This document shows positions 6,704 through 12,163 of a DNA stretch of 12,163 bases, piece after piece. Made by a program: the position numbers and the translations under genes. Each line of letters opens with the position of its first letter. Positions within the stretch are counted from its first letter, which is position 1. Source of the DNA: Gammaproteobacteria bacterium (GTDB lineage: Bacteria; Pseudomonadota; Gammaproteobacteria; Burkholderiales; Thiobacillaceae); the NCBI GenBank assembly GCA_018820745.1, contig JAHJNP010000121.1, forward strand, positions 1-12,163, read 5' to 3'. The notes under the pieces are model-generated. The model saw only the letters and a list, made by a program, of their open reading frames with translations. It made no database searches and was not told the DNA's origin.

Positions 6704-8290
6704 TTACACCTCCAGCGCGTAAGGAGTTTGCTTGAAGGTAATGCCCTCGCGTGCTGCGCGCGCGCCCATGCGGTTGGCGGCAGCGTAGATCACTTTTGGC
6801 CCCGCGAACTTGGGCAACACGTCGAACACCGGCCCGGTCAGCACATTGCCGCCGCCGACCGACTTGTCCTTGAGGATGCCGTTGTAGAGCAGATAGACCG
6901 CGCGGCCTTCATGCACGCCCAGGAGCGGTGAATCGCCCTTGCCGGCATAGCCGGTGCCGGTTTCGGCGAACCACACGAACTCGGCCAGCTGGGCAAAGCG
7001 CACGTCTTGGCGTATCTGGCCGTCGGCGGTGAACAGCGGCTCGGCGGACAGGCGGCAGAACTGGAAACCGCCACCCAGTGCTTCGCTGACGTTGCCTTTG
7101 GCATTGGTGTGGCCGCTGGCGACGCGCCTGACGCGCTCGGCGGTGACGTTCTGCGCGATGTTGTCGTCCATCTCGACCAGGATGAAACGGCGCTTGCCGC
7201 CGTCCTCAGCGTTCTGGCGCATTACCGCATGCGCGGTTGTACCAGTTCCAGCAAATGAATCGAGAACGATGCTACCGGGCGGGGCGCAGTAGCTTACGAC
7301 TCTTTGAATGAGGGAAAGAGGTTTGGGAAATGCAAACACCCGCTCATCAAGAATTTCGTCGAGTTCACGGGCACCTGATTGAGTCTTAAATTCCGGCCAA
7401 AAGGATGAGGCGGGCATCCGTTCTTGCGTCTCGGACAAAAACCTTTTCTTGCGCGGCCAGCCGGTCGCAGGATTAGGCGGCCACCAAATGCGATCCTCGC
7501 CGAGCAATCTTTCGTATCCTGCGCGATCAGTTATCCAACCCTTCGCAGGATCTGGCTTCCACACGTTGTTCGTACCGGGTTGCTCCATGTTGTAGTCATG
7601 GAGGTTGGGGCGTTCTGAGGCCGTGGCTTTTCCCTTAAGCGGATCAGTTACATAGGGACCCCGGGGGTCTTTATCTGGATTCTTGAAGTCTGAGCGATCA
7701 ATTACACGTCCCTCAATCCGAGCGGCTTCAGATTTTCCATAAATGAAAATGTGTTCGTGATCTGGCGAAAGGTAGGTCTTGATGCGGTTGTCGGTGTTTC
7801 GCGTGTTCCAAACAATGGTCGCGATACGGTTTTTCAAGCCAAATACCTCGTCGAGCAAAAGACGTAGGTGACCAGATTCGACATCATCCAGGGAAATGAG
7901 GATGACACCGTCTTCGCTGAGAAATTGTCGTAATAACACCAGCCGCGGATACATCATGCACAGCCAGCGGTCGTGCCGGTCCAGCGTCTCGCCTTCCTTG
8001 CCGACCACTTCGCCCAGCCATTTGCGGATTTCCGGGCTGTTGACGTTGTCGTTGTAGACCCAGCCTTCGTTGCCGGTGTTGTACGGCGGGTCGATGTAGA
8101 TGCACTTCACCTGCCCGGCGTAGCGCGGCAGCAGCGCCTTCAGCGCATGCAGGTTGTCGCCCTGCACGATGAGGTTTGCCGTGTTGGCATCGCCGCAAGA
8201 CAATTCCGCCACCGGCTCCAGCAGGCGGAATGGCACGTCCTTGTGGTGTTTGACGACGGCTTCCTTGCCGATCCAGTTCAATGTCGGCAT
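6704..8290 (-). CDS. mod: Type III DNA methyltransferase Mod subunit (beta-class)
   Basis: This 528-aa protein begins MPTLNWIGKEAVV, typical of this Mod group. It carries DPPYNTG (motif IV, D67-G73) before SFAGTGTT (motif I, 345-352). That order defines beta-class amino-methyltransferases, which make N6-methyladenine or N4-methylcytosine from S-adenosylmethionine. The C-terminal part ends in GITFKQTPYALEV, also typical. Known role: it recognises the site and methylates one strand, and supplies sequence specificity to Res. It is somewhat shorter than many Mod proteins. The part between the motifs (about residues 116-352, coordinates 7235-7945), which should hold the target-recognition region, is clearly less GC-rich than the two ends. 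Sample lines counted by hand gave 45-48% GC there against 70-73% outside. It starts the operon; no strong ribosome-binding site is visible before the ATG at 8290. Confidence 0.92.
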   Translation of the reverse strand: MPTLNWIGKEAVVKHHKDVPFRLLEPVAELSCGDANTANLIVQGDNLHALKALLPRYAGQVKCIYIDPPYNTGNEGWVYNDNVNSPEIRKWLGEVVGKEGETLDRHDRWLCMMYPRLVLLRQFLSEDGVILISLDDVESGHLRLLLDEVFGLKNRIATIVWNTRNTDNRIKTYLSPDHEHIFIYGKSEAARIEGRVIDRSDFKNPDKDPRGPYVTDPLKGKATASERPNLHDYNMEQPGTNNVWKPDPAKGWITDRAGYERLLGEDRIWWPPNPATGWPRKKRFLSETQERMPASSFWPEFKTQSGARELDEILDERVFAFPKPLSLIQRVVSYCAPPGSIVLDSFAGTGTTAHAVMRQNAEDGGKRRFILVEMDDNIAQNVTAERVRRVASGHTNAKGNVSEALGGGFQFCRLSAEPLFTADGQIRQDVRFAQLAEFVWFAETGTGYAGKGDSPLLGVHEGRAVYLLYNGILKDKSVGGGNVLTGPVFDVLPKFAGPKVIYAAANRMGARAAREGITFKQTPYALEV

Positions 8291-8565
8291 GAGGATTCAA
8301 TGTCAGGGTTTGTCATGGCTATCGCCCGTGTCTGGTCGAAACAGGTCAATATAAGTCGTTGATTTTTCAAGCCCAGAAGTGCGTATCGCCCAAGACCTAT
8401 CGCTCGGGCGGCTCCGATAACGTGCTCCATGTCCGATAGCCGCCTCATTGTGCCAAGTGGTAGCGCCGCCAGCGCCGGTCGCCTTCGAAGCGTACCTTGC
8501 CTCTTTCGATGAGGGCATCCACATTGCATCGTTTTGCGCGGTGCGCAGGGCTTGGATTGAGTGTG
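8291..8565 (-). other. Intergenic region upstream of mod, with possible degenerate gene fragment
   Basis: This 275-bp gap separates the toxin-antitoxin/DUF6941 operon from mod and should hold the mod promoter; I find no convincing -35/-10 pair. On the minus strand one frame ending at a TGA (8447-8445) reads ALIERGKVRFEGDRRWRRYH, which resembles the end of a winged-helix domain. It lacks a start of its own and may be gene debris or chance. Another open frame (83 codons at most, ending at 8278 inside mod) is unrecognised and not called. No repeat or terminator stands out. Confidence 0.3.
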
Positions 8566-9003
8566 CTACTGGCTGTCAGGCGGTAGGTCTTCGGCGGCTC
8601 GTTCCCGAATTTTGAGTTTGCCTCCGGTTAATACGCCGTCCTCCGTTTCGGCTTCTATCCGCAACACACAAGGTTCGGTGATGCCAAGGGGGGAAAAAAA
8701 CATGAATGTCATGATGCCCATGCGCGTTGCATCAGCGGGGGCGTTGTCGGGACTGACTTTGTCGAATTCGATATTGGCCTCGGCAATCATGTCGTCGCCA
8801 AGGAAAGCCCGCAGAGCAAGCTCGGAAAATACTTTGTCGATGGGGGTGAATGCACGTATCTGCACGCACAATTTGGGCAGCAGAGCGGGCAGCTTGTCGA
8901 CTATCAACTCGTCGCTGTAACAGCCGATCAGTGAATACTTGTTGCCGATTTCGTAGCGGACATCGTCGCAAAACTGGGTGACAACGATTCGCCCCGTGTT
9001 CAT
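8566..9003 (-). CDS. DUF6941-like protein coupled to the toxin-antitoxin genes
   Basis: This 145-aa protein has the pattern FCDDVRYEIGNKYSLIG near its N-terminus (11-27), then LPALLPKLCVQIRAFTPID, which I recall as typical of the DUF6941 family. No biochemical function is known to me. It has no signal peptide or membrane segment and looks like a compact beta-rich cytoplasmic protein. Its ATG (9003-9001) overlaps the antitoxin stop as ATGA, and a GAGGTG ribosome-binding sequence at 9011-9016 sits 7 nt upstream, so it is translated as the third gene of that operon. A homopolymer pair (T7 followed by C6 on the coding strand, 8688-8700) within the gene is a potential slippage site; the frame is intact here. 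By inference it could modulate the toxin-antitoxin pair or simply be a hitchhiker. Confidence 0.6.
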   Translation of the reverse strand: MNTGRIVVTQFCDDVRYEIGNKYSLIGCYSDELIVDKLPALLPKLCVQIRAFTPIDKVFSELALRAFLGDDMIAEANIEFDKVSPDNAPADATRMGIMTFMFFSPLGITEPCVLRIEAETEDGVLTGGKLKIRERAAEDLPPDSQ

Positions 9004-9461
9004 GCCGGATCACCTCGGGTTGCGAGCTGATTTCGGATTGCCCGGTATACGCGCATGTCGTCGATGCCTAGCGCGGCGGCAATGCGCGCGATCAAGTCGG
9101 TGCCGGGATCGGTTTGGCCTCGTTCGATTCGCGCGATATGCGGCTGGCTTGTCAAAGCCTTCTCAGCAAGTTGTGCCTGAGAAAAGCCGGCGGCAAGGCG
9201 AAGCGCGCTGAGTGTTTCGGACTCGTCAGCATAGAGGGTGTCGGCCAGGCGTTTCCTGGCCTGCTGCATGTGGGCTGCCTTCCTTGCATCTGCTTCGACC
9301 TCCCTCACTAGGGCGTCGATGCCGATGGAATTGGGAAGAGGTAGGGGCCGGGGTGTGCTGAACTCGAATCGATAGATCCGCGCGGCAGGATTCGATTTGG
9401 GGCTACAAGGCGCACCAGTCGGAAAGGATTCGGTGGGCAAGGGGGCTGTTGAGGTCGTCAT
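9000..9461 (-). CDS. XRE-family (HigA-like) antitoxin
   Basis: This 153-aa protein has a C-terminal XRE-type helix-turn-helix domain (about 83-137: LSALRLAAGFSQAQLAEKAL, then SQPHIARIERGQ and LIARIAAALGI). The N-terminal extension of about 80 residues has a low-complexity Pro/Ser/Thr start and a charged helical section (about 50-78). In HigA-type antitoxins the helix-turn-helix binds the operon operator and the rest neutralises the toxin. The toxin precedes it and overlaps it by 59 nt. I chose the ATG at 9461, which has AGAG at 9472-9475 about 10 nt upstream; a TTG six nt further upstream would be too close to that site. Its stop overlaps the DUF6941-like start (ATGA). Toxin-first gene order fits HigBA-like systems. 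Confidence 0.82.
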   Translation of the reverse strand: MTTSTAPLPTESFPTGAPCSPKSNPAARIYRFEFSTPRPLPLPNSIGIDALVREVEADARKAAHMQQARKRLADTLYADESETLSALRLAAGFSQAQLAEKALTSQPHIARIERGQTDPGTDLIARIAAALGIDDMRVYRAIRNQLATRGDPA

Positions 9462-9798
9462 AGTCAAATTTCTCTTTATGCACGATGGCTAATACGCAAA
9501 GCTGCCGTGTCTGCCATTGGTAACCATAAATCACTCTGTAGCTGGTTGCGGGTGTGTCCAGAATACGAAACCGCCATAAGTTGGCTTTTTTGCGCATCTT
9601 TTGCCATGGTTTGACATTGACAAGTGTTGCACCAACGTCGTTATCACCATAGGTGGTCAGTTTGTCGATTGCTTTGGGGTCCGCCTCTAATTGCTCAAGC
9701 ACGGCCAGGGTTGTGGCCGCGGCTTCCGGATCCGATTCCCAAATCAGGTCAAGGTCTTCCTTGGCATGAGTGTGGACATCGACGTGGATTATATGCAA
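9403..9798 (-). CDS. RelE/ParE-superfamily (HigB-like) toxin
   Basis: This 131-aa protein resembles the RelE/ParE toxin superfamily. It has helical N-terminal repeats (ATTLAVLEQLEADP), then LWRFRILDTPATSYRVIYGY (74-93) and a strand VLAIVHKEKFDYDD (102-115), the usual core before a C-terminal basic/aromatic end. Members cleave ribosome-bound mRNA or poison gyrase; which applies here cannot be decided. The only start upstream of the conserved region is TTG at 9798-9796, because an in-frame TAA abuts it and no in-frame ATG occurs before residue 68. No Shine-Dalgarno sequence is visible, which suggests weak initiation, as is sensible for a toxin. It is the first gene of a three-gene operon and overlaps the antitoxin by 59 nt. 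Confidence 0.8.
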   Translation of the reverse strand: MHIIHVDVHTHAKEDLDLIWESDPEAAATTLAVLEQLEADPKAIDKLTTYGDNDVGATLVNVKPWQKMRKKANLWRFRILDTPATSYRVIYGYQWQTRQLCVLAIVHKEKFDYDDLNSPLAHRILSDWCAL

Positions 9799-9831
9799 TT
9801 AGGTATTAAACGGCAAATGGAGGGGGAGACT

Positions 9832-9847
9832 TTAGGTTTAAACCTAA
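9832..9847. promoter_or_regulatory. 16-bp perfect palindrome upstream of the toxin gene, probable antitoxin operator
   Basis: TTAGGTTTAAACCTAA is a perfect 16-bp inverted repeat located 34 bp upstream of the toxin start, between it and the tRNA gene. Such palindromes in the promoters of toxin-antitoxin operons are commonly bound by the XRE antitoxin for autoregulation; binding here is inference. A weak minus-strand -35-like TTGAGA (9855-9850) abuts it, so binding could block transcription. There is no loop and no T-run, so a terminator is unlikely. Confidence 0.5.
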
Positions 9848-9888
9848 GTTCTCAACAAGGACGTTTAGGGCATCCCAAAAGGTAATGG

Positions 9889-9964
<76 letters not shown>

Positions 9965-9978
9965 ACATAACGAGACGA

Positions 9979-10007
9979 ATTATAGCTTTAGCGATGCGGC
10001 GCGGGAA
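9979..10007 (-). promoter_or_regulatory. Putative promoter of tRNA-Ala(CGC)
   Basis: A perfect -10 hexamer TATAAT (minus strand, 9984-9979) lies 14 bp upstream of the tRNA 5' end. TTCCCG (10007-10002), 17 bp further upstream, is a poor -35 match. The element lies in and just after the end of the vanZ-like gene and would let the tRNA be expressed independently. Confidence 0.45.
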
Positions 10008-10365
10008 GTATCGTGCGGCGCGTGGCGAGACGCGCCGGGAGATTGGGCAGCAGACGGGCGGCGAGCCAGCCGAGCAGGACGCCGCCGCTGTTGGCCAGCG
10101 CGTCGAGCAGGTCGGGCTGGCGGGCGGGGGTGAGGCCTTGCAGCAGCTCGATAATGATGCCGAACAGCACCGCCGCGATTGCGAGTTTCCAGCGCTGCCG
10201 GGTGACGAGCTGCGCCCACCAGAAAGTCAGCACGGCATAGCCCGCCAGGTGGACGATCTTGTCGGCGTGGCCGCTGTCGTCGCCCAGCGTGGGCGGCATC
10301 AGCGAGACCGCCAGGGTGAGGGCGATGCCGAGCCAGCCGAGCACCCGCCATGTTTGTTCGATCAT
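9988..10365 (-). CDS. VanZ-family small membrane protein
   Basis: This 125-aa protein has hydrophobic helices at about 8-24, 37-54, 60-79 and 92-106. Conserved VanZ-like features are SLMP (21-24), a D/K-H-x2-GY segment (DKIVHLAGY, 35-43) and the E-x2-Q-G stretch [20 protein letters not shown] (73-92). VanZ-family proteins are small inner-membrane proteins named after a teicoplanin-resistance protein; in proteobacteria the function is not known. The ATG at 10365 overlaps the lgt stop as ATGA, so it is translated with lgt, which also fixes the start. The 22-bp gap to the tRNA leaves little room for a terminator. Confidence 0.8.
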   Translation of the reverse strand: MIEQTWRVLGWLGIALTLAVSLMPPTLGDDSGHADKIVHLAGYAVLTFWWAQLVTRQRWKLAIAAVLFGIIIELLQGLTPARQPDLLDALANSGGVLLGWLAARLLPNLPARLATRRTILPAPHR

Positions 10366-11159
10366 GCCTGGCCCGCCATGGGTTGACGCTGCGCCCAGCG
10401 CAGCATGATGACGCCGGCGACGATCATCGGCAGGGAGAGCCACTGCCCCATGGAAAGCCCCAGCCCAAGCAGGCCGAGGAAGCTGTCGGGTTCGCGGGCG
10501 AATTCGGCGAGGAAGCGGAACGCGCCGTAGCCGATGAGAAAGACGCCGGAGACGGCGCCGACCGGGCGCGGCTTTCTGGCAAACCACCACAGGATGGCGA
10601 ACAGCAGCAGGCCTTCGCCGGCGAACTGGTAGAGCTGCGAGGGGTGGCGCGCAATCCCGTCGCCCGCCTGCGGAAACACCATGCCCCACGGCAGGTCGGT
10701 GGCGCGTCCCCACAGTTCGCCGTTGATGAAGTTGCCGAGCCGCCCGGCGGCCAGGCCCAGGGGCACCAGCGGGGCGATGAAGTCGGTGACGGCGAGCCAG
10801 CGCAGCTTGTGGCGGTGCGCAAACAGCGCCATCGCGATGATCACACCCAGGAATCCACCATGAAAACTCATGCCGCCTTCCCACAGCTTGAAGATGTCGA
10901 GCGGATGGGCGAGATATTCCATCGGCTTGTAGAACAGCACGTAGCCGAGCCGGCCGCCGACGATGGTGCCGAGCACACCGTAGAACAGCACGTCGTCGAG
11001 CATCTTCACGGTCCAGCCGGACCACGGCCGATGCGCGATGCACCAGCGCCCGAGCAGGATGACCTGCAGAAACGCGATGAGGTACATGAGGCCGTACCAG
11101 TGAATGGCGACGGGGCCGAGCTGCAGGGCGACGGGGTCGAATTGCGGATGAACGAGCAT
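10362..11159 (-). CDS. lgt: Prolipoprotein diacylglyceryl transferase
   Basis: Lgt is an inner-membrane enzyme that transfers a diacylglyceryl group from phosphatidylglycerol to the lipobox cysteine of prolipoproteins, the first step of lipoprotein maturation. The 265-aa length is typical. Multiple hydrophobic helices alternate with the hallmark motifs: IHWYGLMY (19-26), [10 protein letters not shown] (68-77), [11 protein letters not shown] (95-105, catalytic His100) and the Lgt signature [14 protein letters not shown] (139-152, with R140, N143, E148), plus FREPD-like FAREPD (220-225). All core residues are present. The start [16 protein letters not shown] is the family's usual N-terminus. 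It is co-translated with the vanZ-like gene and divergent from ilvD. Confidence 0.95.
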   Translation of the reverse strand: MLVHPQFDPVALQLGPVAIHWYGLMYLIAFLQVILLGRWCIAHRPWSGWTVKMLDDVLFYGVLGTIVGGRLGYVLFYKPMEYLAHPLDIFKLWEGGMSFHGGFLGVIIAMALFAHRHKLRWLAVTDFIAPLVPLGLAAGRLGNFINGELWGRATDLPWGMVFPQAGDGIARHPSQLYQFAGEGLLLFAILWWFARKPRPVGAVSGVFLIGYGAFRFLAEFAREPDSFLGLLGLGLSMGQWLSLPMIVAGVIMLRWAQRQPMAGQA

Positions 11160-11163
11160 GGGG

Positions 11164-11189
11164 TCAGGATTCAGGGATCAGGATTCAGG
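11164..11189. repeat. Short tandem direct repeat in the lgt-ilvD gap
   Basis: The 12-bp unit TCAGGATTCAGG occurs exactly at 11164-11175 and 11178-11189 (14-bp period), immediately upstream of the lgt ATG. It would lie in the lgt leader. No function is evident; it may reflect slippage. Confidence 0.6.
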
Positions 11190-11219
11190 AGGTCAAAGCG
11201 CGGGTAAAATGGCTGACTG

Positions 11220-11225
11220 ATTATA
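11220..11225 (-). promoter_or_regulatory. Putative -10 element for lgt in the divergent lgt-ilvD gap
   Basis: The minus strand has a perfect TATAAT here, which would start transcription about 55 nt upstream of lgt. No good -35 lies at the right distance. The overlapping plus-strand TATAGA (11223-11228) could serve ilvD, so the two promoters may share or compete for this AT-rich spot. Confidence 0.3.
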
Positions 11226-11244
11226 GATTGCCTGAGTGACCATC

Positions 11245-12163
11245 ATGCCCGACTACCGTTCCTGGACTACCACCCGCGGCCGCAACATGGCCGGAGCCCG
11301 CGCGCTGTGGCGCGCCACCGGCATGAAGGATGGCGACTTCAACAAGCCGATCATCGCGATTGCCAACTCGTTCACCCAGTTCGTCCCGGGCCACGTGCAC
11401 CTGAAGGACATGGGCCAGCTGGTGGCGCGCGAGATCGAGGCGGCGGGCGGCGTGGCGAAGGAATTCAACACCATCGCGGTCGACGACGGCATCGCGATGG
11501 GGCACGGCGGCATGCTGTATTCGCTGCCTTCGCGCGACCTGATCGCCGATTCGGTCGAGTACATGGTCAACGCGCATTGCGCCGACGCGCTGGTGTGCAT
11601 TTCCAACTGCGACAAGATCACGCCGGGGATGGTGAACGCCGCGCTGCGCCTCAACATCCCGACGGTGTTCGTTTCCGGCGGGCCGATGGAAGCGGGCAAG
11701 GTGGTGTGGGAATCCAAGGTCATCAAGCTCGACCTGGTCGACGCCATGGTGTCGGCGGCCGATGCGAGCTTCAGCGACGATAAGGTCGACCAGCTGGAGC
11801 GCTCGGCCTGCCCGACCTGCGGTTCGTGCTCGGGCATGTTCACCGCCAACTCGATGAACTGCCTGACCGAGGCGCTGGGGCTCTCCTTGCCCGGCAACGG
11901 CTCGCTGCTCGCCACCCACGCCGACCGCAGGAACCTGTTCCTCGCCGCCGGCCGCCTGATCGTGCGGAACGCGCGGCGCTACTACGACGACGGCGACACC
12001 AGCGTGCTGCCGCGCGCGATCGCCAGCTTCGACGCGTTCGAGAACGCCATCACGCTCGACATCGCGATGGGCGGCTCGACCAATACAGTGCTGCACCTGC
12101 TGGCCGCCGCGCACGAGGCCGGCGTCGATTTCACCATGGCCGACATCGACCGCATGAGCCGCC
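11245..12163 (+). CDS. ilvD: Dihydroxy-acid dehydratase, 5' part (partial)
   Basis: The frame from the ATG at 11245 stays open to the right edge (306 codons of roughly 610). It starts [20 protein letters not shown] and contains [24 protein letters not shown], the first IlvD signature [26 protein letters not shown] and [18 protein letters not shown]. IlvD is the Fe-S dehydratase that forms the 2-oxo acid precursors of valine, isoleucine and leucine in the cytoplasm. The SFTQ sequence, where plant-type [2Fe-2S] enzymes carry a TPCN cysteine, places it with the E. coli-type, probably [4Fe-4S], enzymes. The start matches the family N-terminus; the ribosome-binding site (GAGTG) is weak. It is divergent from lgt and truncated only by the window. 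Confidence 0.96.
   Translation, partial: MPDYRSWTTTRGRNMAGARALWRATGMKDGDFNKPIIAIANSFTQFVPGHVHLKDMGQLVAREIEAAGGVAKEFNTIAVDDGIAMGHGGMLYSLPSRDLIADSVEYMVNAHCADALVCISNCDKITPGMVNAALRLNIPTVFVSGGPMEAGKVVWESKVIKLDLVDAMVSAADASFSDDKVDQLERSACPTCGSCSGMFTANSMNCLTEALGLSLPGNGSLLATHADRRNLFLAAGRLIVRNARRYYDDGDTSVLPRAIASFDAFENAITLDIAMGGSTNTVLHLLAAAHEAGVDFTMADIDRMSR

Noticed and set aside
5420..6931. Long plus-strand open frame (503 codons) antisense to res and the end of mod
   Set aside because: It is the complement of a GC-rich res gene with complete helicase and nuclease motifs. Its translation is rich in Gln, His, Arg and Gly with no recognisable domain, as expected of a shadow frame.
8278..8529. 83-codon minus-strand frame just upstream of and overlapping the mod start
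   Set aside because: No recognisable similarity, no good ribosome-binding site, and a different frame that runs into mod. It may be chance.
9988..11043. 351-codon minus-strand frame across lgt and vanZ
   Set aside because: Only its last 125 codons (from the ATG at 10365) make the VanZ-like protein. The upstream part is an Arg/Ala-rich shadow of lgt.
11221..12114. 297-codon minus-strand frame opposite ilvD
   Set aside because: The plus strand encodes an unmistakable IlvD, and the antisense translation is low-complexity and unrecognised.

Overview
The window looks like chromosome of a GC-rich betaproteobacterium (Thiobacillus- or Rhodocyclales-like by gene content and protein sequence; an inference, not proven). 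Housekeeping genes sit at both ends and an accessory, defence-type block of about 8 kb lies between them.

Left flank (1-1803): the first 36 codons of gltB (glutamate synthase large subunit) run off the left edge on the minus strand. Divergent from it, on the plus strand, are a family I inorganic pyrophosphatase-like gene that lacks several canonical active-site residues, and an endonuclease/exonuclease/phosphatase-fold gene.

Accessory block (about 1829-9798, all minus strand): read in the direction of transcription, the upstream module is a type II toxin-antitoxin pair (RelE/ParE-type toxin, then XRE-type antitoxin), translationally coupled by an ATGA overlap to a DUF6941-like gene. A 16-bp perfect palindrome just upstream of the toxin is a likely operator. 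Next comes a type III restriction-modification operon: mod (beta-class DNA methyltransferase), then res (SF2 helicase with a C-terminal PD-ExK nuclease) 3 nt downstream. An apparently undescribed 51-aa ORF with a Cys-x2-Cys-x5-His-x2-Cys motif follows; its start overlaps the res stop and its stop overlaps the start of the next gene. That gene encodes a 587-aa protein joining a GHKL (HSP90/MutL-like) ATPase to a C-terminal Shedu/DUF4263-like PD-(D/E)xK nuclease. The operon ends in the frameshifted C-terminal remnant of a RhuM-family gene. Composition varies along the block: the central target-recognition part of mod is visibly less GC-rich than both of its ends, which fits a mosaic history.

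Right flank (9889-12163): tRNA-Ala(CGC) with an encoded CCA end, a vanZ-like membrane protein gene, lgt (prolipoprotein diacylglyceryl transferase; lgt and vanZ overlap by ATGA), all on the minus strand, and divergently the 5' part of ilvD (dihydroxy-acid dehydratase), which runs off the right edge.

The main candidate for an undescribed system is the tightly coupled four-gene unit mod - res - C2HC microprotein - GHKL/nuclease. In it a type III R-M system appears to have gained a second ATP-driven nuclease and a putative small zinc-binding partner.
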